A stretch of DNA of 64,000 bases from JASJAR01 sp038530285 (GCA_038530285.1 JBCBCY010000018.1:1-64000), one strand, 5' to 3'. Positions 1-9,614 are shown, counted from the stretch's first letter. Notes: generated by a model from the sequence alone, not told the origin. Numbers and translations are program-made.

Positions 1-996
1 CTCTGCCCCAAGACGGGTGGCCACCATGGGCCGGCCCAAGGCCAGCGCTTCGAGGATTTTCAGACGCGTGCCGCCCCCGGCGCGCAGCGGGGCAAGGGCC
101 AAAGCCGCAGTCTGGTACAACGGCACGACATCAGGCGGGTTCTGCACCACGTCGATCCCTTTGGCCTGCAATGTCCTGCACAGCTTTTCGGAGCCTCCGA
201 AACCGGCAACAGTCAAACGAACGCCAGGGTCCTTAGCCCAAACGCGCGGCATGATCTTGGTGGCCAGCCACTGCGCGGCGTCCACATTGGGCGGATATTC
301 CAGGCTGCCAACAAAGAGTGCGCGACGCTCCGTGGGCTCGGGCAAGGGGCGGTCTGGCAGTGCCACCCCATTCGGGACGACCGAGATCGGACGGTCCACT
401 CCCATCTTTTGCATCAGCGCGGCATCCGCCTTGGACATCGCGATTACATGATCGAACCGGTTGCACCAGGGGGCTTCCCACCCCTGCATCAGGCGCGCTT
501 TGGCCGCCGCCAACGCACGGTGAACCGGGCGCGGCTCAATCGCGACCATGCGGCGGTACTGAACGGCCCCGATATTGTGCATCGACACGATCGTGCGGGT
601 CTTGGGCGACACTTCAACCGCGCGGACATAAGGCGCCATGAACGAATGCTCGATTTGCAGGATATCGATGTCGCCTTTCGACAATCGCTCACGCAGGGCG
701 GCTTCAACGGTATCGTAGACATGGTCAATCGTGCCCACCGGTCGCCCCTTGCGAAGATGGCCCGGCAGGCGCCGCAGGCGCCCAAGGAAACGGTCGGGGG
801 GGCGCGGCAGCGCATGGACTTCGTCACAAAGTGCACCCATCTCGGCGATTTCATCAGGCGTGGCCGACGCGTGCAAAAGCGCCATAACGACCAAGTCATG
901 CTGGCGCGCAGCCCGGGTCATCAGCGCAAAATCCCGCAATTGCGCGCCACGCACCGGCGGATAAGGCAGATCGATCGTAAGGCTGAGAATTTTCAT
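1..996 (-). CDS. Glycosyltransferase, GT4 type (3' end outside window)
   Basis: This is an open minus-strand frame of 332 codons starting at ATG 996 and running off the left edge without a stop. The N-terminus (MKILSLTIDLPYPPVRGAQ) is the usual first beta strand and loop of a GT-B glycosyltransferase. Near residues 215-225 is VPNGVALPD, and at the window edge is the E-x7-E-like region LKILEALALGRPMVATRLG, both typical of GT4 enzymes that move sugars from nucleotide donors to glycans. Its start overlaps the stop of the flippase gene by 4 bp (ATGA), so the two are cotranscribed and probably build and export a surface polysaccharide. Acceptor and sugar cannot be told. Confidence 0.85.
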   Translation of the reverse strand, partial: MKILSLTIDLPYPPVRGAQLRDFALMTRAARQHDLVVMALLHASATPDEIAEMGALCDEVHALPRPPDRFLGRLRRLPGHLRKGRPVGTIDHVYDTVEAALRERLSKGDIDILQIEHSFMAPYVRAVEVSPKTRTIVSMHNIGAVQYRRMVAIEPRPVHRALAAAKARLMQGWEAPWCNRFDHVIAMSKADAALMQKMGVDRPISVVPNGVALPDRPLPEPTERRALFVGSLEYPPNVDAAQWLATKIMPRVWAKDPGVRLTVAGFGGSEKLCRTLQAKGIDVVQNPPDVVPLYQTAALALAPLRAGGGTRLKILEALALGRPMVATRLGAE

Positions 997-2444
997 TGGT
1001 CGCGATCCGTCAATGGCCGGCCTGCCCGGACCATCTGCCAGCACAATTGCGGCGCGGCAACCAACAACGCTGCGGTATAGACCAAAGCCCCCAGTGCGGC
1101 TTGCGCGATGAGCCCCAACAGCGGTTGCACCGGAAGCCATGGGCTGACCCCCCAAAGGACCAGCGCCATCGCGGCGGTCGCAGTCAACGGCCCACCCAAG
1201 GTGCCAAGCAGTACGCGGCCTTTCACGTCAAGCACCTGAGCAACCCGCAATGACAGGGCGCCATTGGACAGGGTGGTCGCTATGGCGACACCGGCAGCGG
1301 CCCCTTGGATGCCCCAGGCCAACCCCACCCCAAGACCGACCGCCAGCAGCACGATGCTGAGGGCTGCATTGGTGAACATGTACCGCGACAAACCCAACGA
1401 TTGCAGAACAATGGAATTGAAGTTCCCCGCACTCAGCGCGAGCCCGCCAAGACACAAGATCGACAAAACCGGCGCGACCTCTGCCCAGGTTTGGCTGGCC
1501 TCTGGCCCCAGAAGCAACCGCAGCATCGGATCGGCCACAAAGGCGATCCCGACGTAAACCGGGAACAAGACAGCCACGAACATGCCGGTGCTGCGAAGGT
1601 AAGACTGTGCAAGGCGCGCAGGGTCATCCTTTTGCTGGGCGAACCCCGGATAAAGCGCGGCCCGTGTCCCCCAGGCCAGAACCTGCAGCGGGATCACGAA
1701 GATCTGCCCGGCCTGGTGGTAAACCCCCAGCGGCGGCGCCCCGAGCCGCAAGCCGATCAGCGCTCGATCAAGCTGCTGAGAGGCCATGCCCAAAAGCTGC
1801 TCGCCGAGGAGGTTCAGCGAATAGGGCAGGATGCTGCGCAAGGCGCGGGCTGAAAACCGAAACCTTGGGCGCAGACCGGACACAATGAGCAAAAGCACCC
1901 CGCGGGCCACCATGGGCACCACAAAAAGCGACAGCGCCGCATATGCCCCCGCCCCCGCGGTCGCCAGACCGCCGGCAACTGCCACGCCCAGCGCGGTTGT
2001 CACCGTGTCTGAGACTGCGATCGCGCCGAACCTTTGGTCGCGCTGCAAAAGCGCCCAAGGGACCGTCGATATGCCGCTTGCGACAAGGCCGGGCGTGGCC
2101 AACAGGATCAACGCAACGACATCGGGGCGCCCAAAAGCCCACCCCAGCGGCACAGACAGCACGGCCACAAGTGCAGCAAGAACAATCCCCAGTCCGGCCT
2201 GCGTCCAGAAGACGGTCAATGTCAGGGTGCGCGCAGGCCGGCTTCTGCGGACAAGAACGCTGGACATGCCCGCGTCGTTCAATGCGCCGGCCATCAACAC
2301 GATGGTGATCGCGATGGCCGCCAGACCGAACTCCTCTGGGACCAAAAGGCGAGACAGCCAGACAAACACGAAAAGCCGCAAGATGATCTGAAAGACGGCC
2401 ACGGCATTCAGGATCGCCGCCCCGCGGAGGCCCGGACTAAGCAT
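993..2444 (-). CDS. Polysaccharide flippase, Wzx/MOP superfamily
   Basis: This 483-residue protein is almost entirely hydrophobic, with roughly 12-14 predicted membrane helices. It begins with the pattern common to lipopolysaccharide O-unit flippases (helix 1 near residues 10-30, then SRLLVPEEFGLAAIA). Such proteins flip undecaprenyl-linked sugars across the inner membrane. It sits directly upstream of a GT4 glycosyltransferase with a 4-bp overlap, which supports a role in exopolysaccharide or LPS assembly. No upstream partner gene is visible: the 135 bp between its start and the next gene hold nothing I recognise. The first in-frame ATG (2444) was taken as start. Substrate is unknown. Confidence 0.85.
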   Translation of the reverse strand: MLSPGLRGAAILNAVAVFQIILRLFVFVWLSRLLVPEEFGLAAIAITIVLMAGALNDAGMSSVLVRRSRPARTLTLTVFWTQAGLGIVLAALVAVLSVPLGWAFGRPDVVALILLATPGLVASGISTVPWALLQRDQRFGAIAVSDTVTTALGVAVAGGLATAGAGAYAALSLFVVPMVARGVLLLIVSGLRPRFRFSARALRSILPYSLNLLGEQLLGMASQQLDRALIGLRLGAPPLGVYHQAGQIFVIPLQVLAWGTRAALYPGFAQQKDDPARLAQSYLRSTGMFVAVLFPVYVGIAFVADPMLRLLLGPEASQTWAEVAPVLSILCLGGLALSAGNFNSIVLQSLGLSRYMFTNAALSIVLLAVGLGVGLAWGIQGAAAGVAIATTLSNGALSLRVAQVLDVKGRVLLGTLGGPLTATAAMALVLWGVSPWLPVQPLLGLIAQAALGALVYTAALLVAAPQLCWQMVRAGRPLTDRDQ

Positions 2445-2579
2445 AGGCGCTCACGCACTTGGGGCGCGGCAGATGGAACGGCACGCATTGGGTCATTGCT
2501 TGGCACCGGTAGCAGGGTGCGGGGCAAGGATGAACCCGAATGCGCGCTCAGGCCATGGCGCGAGCGGCGCGCAGCACCT

Positions 2580-2897
2580 TCAAGCGGTCGGCCGCGTGCG
2601 CAAGAACAGATAAAGCGGCAGCCCACAGGACACCCCGATGCAGAACGTCGCGGGGATCGCAACAAGGGCCAGCCAGTTTCGGCGCACCGCAACCTCTGCG
2701 ATAATCCAGACCGTCAGCGCAATCGCCGCAATCGTCAGGTCCCAGACAAGTCCCGTGGTCGATGCATTGACGTACCAGGCATCAATAAGCCCCGACAGGC
2801 CCGTGCCTTCGGCCCGCATATAGGTCACAAACCAATACATCGGGTGGATCGCGCCCCAGATGGCCAGGGCCAGATAGATCATGCGCAGGGGCGACAT
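2580..2897 (-). CDS. DUF2834 family membrane protein
   Basis: This 105-residue protein has about three hydrophobic helices (near residues 5-22, 52-68 and 76-97) and the HPMYWF segment near residue 18 seen in DUF2834 proteins. Function is unknown. The start ATG (2897) overlaps the stop of the micro-lipoprotein gene, which in turn overlaps a second lipoprotein and argH. It is therefore the last gene of a four-gene chain argH-lipoprotein-lipoprotein-DUF2834. Family assignment is from memory of the pattern. Confidence 0.7.
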   Translation of the reverse strand: MSPLRMIYLALAIWGAIHPMYWFVTYMRAEGTGLSGLIDAWYVNASTTGLVWDLTIAAIALTVWIIAEVAVRRNWLALVAIPATFCIGVSCGLPLYLFLRTRPTA

Positions 2898-3034
2898 CAG
2901 AACCGGGCCGTCACACCGATGGAGGTGCTGGCATCGATGCGAATACCCTCTTCCACCGGCTCTGGCGGACCATCAGCGCCACAGGCGGCAAGCACCAAAA
3001 GGGCCGCACATGCAATCAGGCCAAGACCTCTCAT
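2897..3034 (-). CDS. 45-aa micro-lipoprotein downstream of argH
   Basis: This tiny gene encodes a 45-residue product. It has a lipoprotein signal: a hydrophobic stretch ending in lipobox LAAC, with the lipidated Cys at residue 18. The mature peptide is only about 28 residues, acidic and ending STSIGVTARF. Start and stop each overlap the neighbouring genes by 4 bp (ATGA), which is strong evidence that it is translated. The C-terminal pattern TS-I/V-GV resembles that of the preceding lipoprotein. No function can be assigned. Confidence 0.7.
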   Translation of the reverse strand: MRGLGLIACAALLVLAACGADGPPEPVEEGIRIDASTSIGVTARF

Positions 3035-3188
3035 AGCCCGACACGGACCCCGACCGATGTATTTCCCGATGTTCCGGTGACGGTATTGGTCACCTTTGTT
3101 CCGTCTGAACCAATGCTGATGCCGGTGCCAAAGCTTGTGGTTTCGCAGGCCGCAAGGCCCATCATCGCCACCACCAAGAGAAGTCGTT

Positions 3189-3192
<4 letters not shown>
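3031..3192 (-). CDS. 53-aa micro-lipoprotein downstream of argH
   Basis: This 53-residue product starts MKRLLLVVAMMGLAAC, a clear signal peptide with lipobox LAAC (Cys 16). The mature part is Gly/Thr/Ser-rich and ends NTSVGVRVGL. The ATG (3192) overlaps the argH stop by 4 bp and its own stop overlaps the next micro-lipoprotein, so translation is probably coupled to argH. The shared C-terminal pattern suggests it and its neighbour are paralogues. It is probably membrane-anchored in the periplasm; function unknown. Confidence 0.75.
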
Positions 3193-4577
<1,385 letters not shown>

Positions 4578-4600
4578 GTTGCTGCCCCGGGAGGGTGAAG

Positions 4601-5173
4601 ATGCGTGTTTTGAAACTTGTCGCCGTTTATACGGCACTTCTGGCCGGTGCAAATGCCGCCGCAGCGGATGCGGCACTTGAAGACCTGCGCGAAGGGACGA
4701 TGCGCAAGTTGATCTTTCATACCGACGCGCAACCTGTCAGCCAGGCCGTATTTTCAACGCCCGAAGGGGCCGAACACAGTCTGGCCGATTGGCAGGGCAA
4801 ATACGTGTTGGTGAATTTCTGGGCCACGTGGTGTGCACCTTGCCGCCATGAGATGCCTGCGCTTGATGCGCTTCAGGGCGAATTTGGTGGCGACGATTTT
4901 GAAGTGGTCACCATTGCAACGGGCCGCAATACCCTGACGGGCATCAAACGGTTCTTCGCCGAACCTGATGATGACTTGCCCCCGATTGAGAACCTGCCGA
5001 TCCTTCTGGACCCGAAGTCGGATCTTGCGGCGGACATGGCGGTTCTCGGCCTGCCGATCACCGTTATTCTGAACCCTGATGGCGACGAAATCGCCCGGAT
5101 GCGCGGCGACGCGGATTGGTATTCCGAGAGTGCCCGCGCCATCATTGCAGCCCTGATTGCACCAGAGAGTTAG
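4601..5173 (+). CDS. TlpA-like periplasmic thiol-disulfide oxidoreductase
   Basis: This 190-residue protein has a signal peptide (residues 1-22, MRVLKLVAVYTALLAGANA) and a thioredoxin fold with active site WCAPC at about residues 72-76, followed by a cis-Pro loop GLPIT near residue 150. TlpA-like proteins reduce periplasmic thiols, for example in cytochrome or Cu-centre assembly. The ATG at 4601 has a good ribosome site (GAGGGTGA at 4591) and was preferred to a longer in-frame opening at 4520 inside argH. It is divergent from argH, as is common for alphaproteobacterial tlpA. Confidence 0.9.
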   Translation: MRVLKLVAVYTALLAGANAAAADAALEDLREGTMRKLIFHTDAQPVSQAVFSTPEGAEHSLADWQGKYVLVNFWATWCAPCRHEMPALDALQGEFGGDDFEVVTIATGRNTLTGIKRFFAEPDDDLPPIENLPILLDPKSDLAADMAVLGLPITVILNPDGDEIARMRGDADWYSESARAIIAALIAPES

Positions 5174-5212
5174 TCGCCAATATCGGCTTGGCTTTGAAAG
5201 CCAAAGCGACTA
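5171..5212 (+). terminator. Stem-loop at the tlpA-like stop codon
   Basis: An outer perfect 7-bp arm pair TAGTCGC (5171-5177) / GCGACTA (5206-5212) encloses an inner pair TTGGCTTT (5188-5195) / AAAGCCAA (5197-5204). The stop codon is part of the outer stem. No T-run follows, so it may be an mRNA 3'-end stabiliser or a weak terminator rather than a classic intrinsic terminator. Confidence 0.45.
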
Positions 5213-5249
5213 GTCCCCGCAGCAACAGAAATACCCGCCGAGAACCGAA

Positions 5250-5669
5250 ATGCCGTCTCATAATATCGCCATGGACGATCTCGGCCTCTATGTTGTGCAA
5301 TTCCGCGGGAATGTGACCCTGCACGATGAACTCAGTTTCCTTGATGCATTGGAAAGCGATTCCGCTGGCGCGAACGATGTGATAAAATTTGTGGACTGCC
5401 GGGATCTGACGTCAATTGCACTCTCGCCCGAGGAAACCCGGGACTTGAGCGAACTGATCACGCGGTTCCTCGAACACCGGATCAAAATGACGAAGGTGGT
5501 GGTCTGGGCCCCCAATGAGGCAGGCCAGCGCGCCCTGAAGGATTTTGCACCAGCGCTGCCGGCCCATCTGCGCGCAATTGTCAGTGTTCATGAGGACCTC
5601 GGCGAAGCGACGGCGGCTGCGGGCGTAGAAAGATCTGCATTTGTCGAACGACTACTTGCGGCGGGCTAA
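5250..5669 (+). CDS. Conserved hypothetical protein, STAS/SpoIIAA-like
   Basis: This 139-residue cytoplasmic protein has no signal or membrane segment. An early strand-loop-strand (LGLYVVQFRGNVTLHDE) and alternating hydrophobic strands and helices resemble the SpoIIAA/STAS-like fold, but I cannot name the family with confidence. It follows the tlpA-like gene by 76 bp and converges with tag, sharing 4 bp at the 3' ends. A second Met at residue 8 could be the true start. Function unknown. Confidence 0.6.
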   Translation: MPSHNIAMDDLGLYVVQFRGNVTLHDELSFLDALESDSAGANDVIKFVDCRDLTSIALSPEETRDLSELITRFLEHRIKMTKVVVWAPNEAGQRALKDFAPALPAHLRAIVSVHEDLGEATAAAGVERSAFVERLLAAG

Positions 5670-6235
5670 GCCTTTCCGCCCAGTTCCTTGTGACGCGGGC
5701 AGCTGATCAGGTGATCGTTCACAAGCCCGCACGCCTGCATCCAGGCATAGACAATTGTTGGCCCGCAAAATTTAAACCCGCGCGCTTTGAGGTCTTTGGA
5801 TATCTGTTTTGAAAGTGGGGTTTCGGCGGGCACCTCGGCCATGGTCGCAAAGTGGTTCTGGATCGGTGTTCCATCGACGTAGGACCAGCAGAAGTCCGAA
5901 AATGCCGCCGCTCCGCCCATATTTAGAAAGGCCTGTGCGCCGGTGATCGCCGCCTCAATCTTGCCGCGGTGGCGCACGATGCCCGCGTCCTGCAACAGCC
6001 GCTGGACATCGGCGTCGTCGAAGGCCGCGACCCTGGCGGGATCAAAGCCTTCAAAGGCCGCGCGAAACCCGTCACGCTTGCGCAGGATCGTGATCCAGGC
6101 CAATCCTGCCTGAAAGCCATCGAGCACAAGCTTTTCCCAAAGCGCACGGCCGTCGTGGTCCGGCACGCCCCATTCTGCGTCGTGATACGCGACGTATTGT
6201 GGATCATCCCCACACCAATCACAGCGCTTTTCCAT
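5666..6235 (-). CDS. tag: DNA-3-methyladenine glycosylase I
   Basis: Tag removes 3-methyladenine from alkylated DNA to start base-excision repair. The 189-residue protein matches the family in length. It has the N-terminal Zn ligand Cys 5 and His 18 (QYVAYHDAEWG), and the C-terminal pair His and Cys four apart in NDHLISC, which complete the zinc snap known from E. coli Tag. A LexA-type direct repeat lies 25 bp upstream of the start (6260-6274), so SOS control is likely. It is divergent from the EAL gene. Confidence 0.96.
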   Translation of the reverse strand: MEKRCDWCGDDPQYVAYHDAEWGVPDHDGRALWEKLVLDGFQAGLAWITILRKRDGFRAAFEGFDPARVAAFDDADVQRLLQDAGIVRHRGKIEAAITGAQAFLNMGGAAAFSDFCWSYVDGTPIQNHFATMAEVPAETPLSKQISKDLKARGFKFCGPTIVYAWMQACGLVNDHLISCPRHKELGGKA

Positions 6236-6259
6236 GAAATACCTCTTTTCTGCAAATTA

Positions 6260-6274
6260 GAACAAAATCAGAAC
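6260..6274 (-). promoter_or_regulatory. Probable LexA (SOS) box upstream of tag
   Basis: The sequence GAAC-AAAATCA-GAAC fits GAAC-N7-GAAC, the reverse complement of the GTTC-N7-GTTC direct repeat known for LexA in Rhodobacter and other alphaproteobacteria, with the usual A/T-rich spacer. It lies 25 bp upstream of the tag start and 60 bp from the EAL start on the other strand. A partial dyad arm TGATTTGTTC follows at 6281-6290. Confidence 0.65.
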
Positions 6275-6333
6275 GTTTAATGATTTGTTCAAACGGTTGA
6301 GGCAAGTGTTTTCCATCGAAACGGAGAGCTGCC

Positions 6334-7161
6334 ATGAATGCAATCACGTCGCCTGAGGCCATGAAATCGGACCCGTTGTCCTTTGCAATCGCAGACCGCG
6401 ACCGCGATGTGATCGCCATGGTGGCCGATGCGCTGGCACGCAAGTCGGTGGAACTTGCCTTTCAGCCCGTGGTCGTGGCCGGACAATCCGGCCGCCTTGC
6501 CTTCTTTGAAGGTCTGGCCCGCATTCTTGATACGACAGGCCGGGCGATCCCGGCCAAAGACTTCATCAATCAGGTCGAAGCGACCGAGCTTGGCCGCCAG
6601 ATTGACTGTGTGGCTCTTGAATGCGGCCTGAAGGCCTTGGCGCAAAACCCCACGATGCGACTATCGATCAACATGTCCGCCCGGACGATCGGGTTTCCGC
6701 CCTGGCTGCGCATCCTAGATGCCGGCATAGGCCGCGCGCCGGACATTGGCGAACGTCTGATCCTTGAAATCACCGAAAGCTCGATCCTTGCGGCCCCTGA
6801 GACGGTTGCGGCGTTCATGACCGAACTGCAGGCCATCGGGGTGTGCTTTGCGGTCGATGATTTTGGCGCCGGGTTCACATCGTTAAGGCACCTGCGTGAT
6901 CTCGACTTCGACATCCTGAAGATCGACGGGCATTTTGTCGGAAACGTCCATGCGGACCCGGACAATCAGGCCCTGATACAGGCGATGATGTCGGTGAGTG
7001 AGCATTTTGGTATGCTGACAGTGGCCGAAAACGTCGAACAGGCGGAAGACGCCGCATGGCTGACGCAGCATGGCGTGGACTGCCTTCAGGGCTACTACTT
7101 TGGGGCGCCCAGTCTGAAACCCAACCTTGCCGATAGCGGAAATCTTGGCGCTTTGGTCTAG
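6334..7161 (+). CDS. Stand-alone EAL-domain c-di-GMP phosphodiesterase
   Basis: This 275-residue protein is a single EAL domain with only a short N-terminal leader and no sensor, GGDEF or membrane part. The signature is EGLAR instead of EALLR. The other catalytic and metal residues are in place: Asn in LSINMSA, Glu in LEITES, Asp-Asp in VDDFGAG, Lys in LKIDG, Glu in AENVE, Gln in LQGYYF. It therefore probably hydrolyses cyclic di-GMP to pGpG. It is divergent from tag, and a LexA-type box lies between the two genes. Confidence 0.9.
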   Translation: MNAITSPEAMKSDPLSFAIADRDRDVIAMVADALARKSVELAFQPVVVAGQSGRLAFFEGLARILDTTGRAIPAKDFINQVEATELGRQIDCVALECGLKALAQNPTMRLSINMSARTIGFPPWLRILDAGIGRAPDIGERLILEITESSILAAPETVAAFMTELQAIGVCFAVDDFGAGFTSLRHLRDLDFDILKIDGHFVGNVHADPDNQALIQAMMSVSEHFGMLTVAENVEQAEDAAWLTQHGVDCLQGYYFGAPSLKPNLADSGNLGALV

Positions 7162-7301
7162 GTCGGGTTGAACCAGACGCAATCCTGCCAGTCGTCCTAG
7201 GCTGTTGCGCCGCATGCAGTGAACGCCTACCAAAGTTCGCAAACGGGGGCTATGGATGATCACGTCACACCTCCGGGTACACAGCCTAAGGAGGAGCCCC
7301 A

Positions 7302-8477
7302 ATGACCAACGTCGTAATCGCATCCGCAGCACGCACCGCCGTGGGAAGTTTCAATGGCAGTTTTGCCACAACACCAGCCCATGACCTGGGTGCTGCGGTC
7401 CTTGACGCGGTGGTTGAACGCGCAGGCATCGACAAATCAGAGGTGTCTGAAACCATTCTTGGGCAAGTGCTGACCGCAGGCCAGGGTCAGAACCCCGCCC
7501 GGCAGGCACATGTGAACGCGGGCCTCCCGATTGAGAGTGCGGCCTGGGGCATCAACCAGGTCTGCGGGTCCGGTTTGCGCGCGGTTGCCCTTGGCGCCCA
7601 GCACATCCAACTTGGCGACGCTGAAATTGTAGCCGCCGGCGGACAGGAAAACATGTCGATGAGCCCCCATGCCCAAGCCATCCGCGCGGGCCAGAAGATG
7701 GGCGACCTGAAACTGATCGACACGATGATCAAAGACGGCTTGTGGGACGCGTTCAACGGCTACCACATGGGTCAAACAGCCGAGAACGTCGCTGAAAAGT
7801 GGCAAATCAGCCGCGAACAGCAGGACGAATTCGCACTTGCGAGCCAGAACAAGGCCGAAGCCGCACAAAAGGCCGGCAAATTCGACGACGAGATCGTTGC
7901 CTTCACAATCAAGACCCGCAAGGGCGACATTGTGGTCGACAAGGATGAATACATCCGCCACGGCGCGACGATCGAGAACATGCAAAAGCTGCGTCCCGCC
8001 TTCGCAAAAGAAGGCTCGGTGACCGCGGCCAATGCCTCAGGCCTCAACGATGGCGCGGCGGGCACCTTGCTGATGTCAGCAGACAACGCCGAAAAGCGCG
8101 GCATCGAACCCCTTGCCCGGATCGCGTCTTACGCCACCGCAGGGCTCGACCCGTCGATAATGGGTGTGGGGCCGATCTATGCCAGCCGCAAAGCGCTTGA
8201 GAAGGCCGGCTGGAAAGCCGAAGACCTTGATCTTGTCGAAGCCAACGAAGCCTTCGCCGCCCAGGCCTGCGCGGTGAACAAGGACATGGGTTGGGACCCG
8301 GCCATCGTAAACGTGAACGGTGGCGCGATCGCCATTGGCCACCCGATCGGTGCCTCGGGCGCCCGGGTCCTGAACACGCTGTTGTTCGAGATGCAGCGCC
8401 GCGACGCCAAAAAAGGCCTTGCAACGCTGTGTATCGGCGGCGGCATGGGTGTCGCACTTTGCGTTGAACGCCCCTGA
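7302..8477 (+). CDS. phaA: Acetyl-CoA C-acetyltransferase (beta-ketothiolase)
   Basis: PhaA condenses two acetyl-CoA to acetoacetyl-CoA, the first step of polyhydroxybutyrate synthesis. The 391-residue protein carries the acyl-Cys in VCGSGLRAV (about residue 88), the catalytic His in GGAIAIGHPIGASGAR (about 348) and the C-terminal Cys in CIGGGMGVA (about 378). A strong ribosome site (AAGGAGGAG) precedes ATG 7302. phaB follows 80 bp later, separated by a 13-bp hairpin, so the two form an operon with a possible attenuator. Confidence 0.97.
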   Translation: MTNVVIASAARTAVGSFNGSFATTPAHDLGAAVLDAVVERAGIDKSEVSETILGQVLTAGQGQNPARQAHVNAGLPIESAAWGINQVCGSGLRAVALGAQHIQLGDAEIVAAGGQENMSMSPHAQAIRAGQKMGDLKLIDTMIKDGLWDAFNGYHMGQTAENVAEKWQISREQQDEFALASQNKAEAAQKAGKFDDEIVAFTIKTRKGDIVVDKDEYIRHGATIENMQKLRPAFAKEGSVTAANASGLNDGAAGTLLMSADNAEKRGIEPLARIASYATAGLDPSIMGVGPIYASRKALEKAGWKAEDLDLVEANEAFAAQACAVNKDMGWDPAIVNVNGGAIAIGHPIGASGARVLNTLLFEMQRRDAKKGLATLCIGGGMGVALCVERP

Positions 8478-8485
8478 TGACGAAA

Positions 8486-8514
8486 CCGGAAGCGCAATAA
8501 GATTGCGCTTCCGG
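8486..8514 (+). terminator. 13-bp perfect hairpin between phaA and phaB
   Basis: Arms 8486-8498 (CCGGAAGCGCAAT) and 8502-8514 are perfectly complementary around a 3-nt loop AAG. It starts 8 nt after the phaA stop. No T-run follows (CCTTCATGAC), so it could be a partial terminator, an RNase-resistant mRNA end that sets different phaA and phaB levels, or a processing site. Confidence 0.6.
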
Positions 8515-8557
8515 CCTTCATGACGTAACAAAATTCCAAACCTTGGAGGAGGAAAGA

Positions 8558-9280
8558 ATGGCCCGTGTAGCATTGGTCACAGGAGGATCGCGCGGTATCG
8601 GCGAAGCGATTTCAAAACAACTAAAGGCCGATGGCTACGAGGTCGCCGCGACCTATGCCGGCAATGACGAAAAGGCGGCCGCCTTTACAGAGGCCACCGG
8701 CATAAAGACCTACAAATGGAATGTTGCCGACTATGACGCCTCGAAAGCGGGCATCGCCCAGGTCGAAGCCGATCTTGGCCCGATCGACACCGTGATCGCC
8801 AATGCCGGTATCACCCGCGACGCGCCGTTCCACCGGATGTCGCCTGAACAATGGAAAGAGGTGATCGACACCAACCTGACCGGGGTGTTCAACACGGTTC
8901 ATCCCGTGTGGCCCGGCATGCGCGAGCGCAAGTTTGGCCGCGTGGTGGTCATTTCTTCGATCAATGGCCAGAAGGGCCAGTTCGGTCAGGTGAACTACGC
9001 CGCGACCAAAGCGGGCGATCTGGGCATCGTGAAATCACTGGCCCAGGAAGGCGCGCGCGCAGGCATCACCGCCAACGCCGTTTGCCCGGGCTACATCGGC
9101 ACCGAGATGGTAATGGCCATCGACGAAAGCATTCGCGAAAAAATCATCGCCGGCATCCCGGCGGGCCGCTTGGGCACACCAGAAGAAATCGCGCGCTGCG
9201 TGTCGTTCCTGGTGGCCGACGAGTCAGGCTTCATCAACGGGTCGACGATTTCGGCGAACGGGGCGCAGTTCTTCGTCTGA
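8558..9280 (+). CDS. phaB: Acetoacetyl-CoA reductase (NADPH)
   Basis: PhaB reduces acetoacetyl-CoA to (R)-3-hydroxybutyryl-CoA for PHB synthesis. The 240-residue short-chain dehydrogenase has the nucleotide loop TGGSRGIGEAI (residues 8-18), NAGITRD, the catalytic Ser in VISSINGQKGQFGQ and YAATK (Tyr-x3-Lys). The PhaB-like segment GQKGQFGQVNYAA is intact. ATG 8558 follows AGGAGGA; an in-frame TTG 15 bp upstream is less likely. An intrinsic terminator closes the operon. The PHB synthase gene is not in this window. Confidence 0.96.
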   Translation: MARVALVTGGSRGIGEAISKQLKADGYEVAATYAGNDEKAAAFTEATGIKTYKWNVADYDASKAGIAQVEADLGPIDTVIANAGITRDAPFHRMSPEQWKEVIDTNLTGVFNTVHPVWPGMRERKFGRVVVISSINGQKGQFGQVNYAATKAGDLGIVKSLAQEGARAGITANAVCPGYIGTEMVMAIDESIREKIIAGIPAGRLGTPEEIARCVSFLVADESGFINGSTISANGAQFFV

Positions 9281-9300
9281 TCCTGCGTGCCAGACAAACG

Positions 9301-9329
9301 AAAGGCCGGTCCAGCGACCGGCCTTTTTT
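9301..9329 (+). terminator. Rho-independent terminator after phaB
   Basis: An 11-bp perfect stem (AAAGGCCGGTC at 9301-9311 with 9316-9326) around a CAGC loop is followed by a T-tract to 9329. This is a textbook intrinsic terminator 20 bp after the phaB stop. Confidence 0.92.
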
Positions 9330-9346
9330 GATTGCTCTGCCCGGGG

Positions 9347-9514
9347 TCAGGCGTGGGCGAGCCGCTCGATTTCTTCCTTCAAAAGAAGCTTTTGTTTCTT
9401 GAGCGCCGTGATTTCGAGATCGTCGGTGGCCGGACTTCGCTGCGCATCTTCAACTTTCACGGACAAAAGTTGGTGTTTCTTGCGGAGCTCATCCAAGTGC
9501 GAACTCAAACTCAT
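9347..9514 (-). CDS. DUF465/YdcH-family small coiled-coil protein
   Basis: This 55-residue charged helical protein (MSLSSHLDELRKKHQLLS... ending LKEEIERLAHA) fits the YdcH/DUF465 family of small proteins of unknown function. The start at 9514 has a clear ribosome site (AAGGAGGA in mRNA sense); an in-frame opening to 9553 lacks one. It is encoded downstream of the tRNA methyltransferase-like gene on the same strand. A CtrA-like site lies about 100 bp upstream. Confidence 0.85.
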   Translation of the reverse strand: MSLSSHLDELRKKHQLLSVKVEDAQRSPATDDLEITALKKQKLLLKEEIERLAHA

Positions 9515-9614
9515 CGCGATCCTCCTTTTTTGAACAGGACCATCGGACCACAAAAAATTCGATCTGTCATCTTTCGCGTCCGCCGGTCACCGAAACAACC
9601 CTGACGTGCGCATG

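Noticed and set aside
2034..3080. Long plus-strand open frame of 348 codons opposite the flippase and small genes
   Set aside because: Antisense to well-supported genes, Arg/Gln/His-rich without hydrophobic core, no family pattern; shadow frame of high GC DNA.
6281..6290. TGATTTGTTC as second arm of a GAACAAA(A)TCA inverted repeat
   Set aside because: Arms differ by one inserted base; the direct-repeat LexA reading (GAAC-N7-GAAC) fits known biology better.
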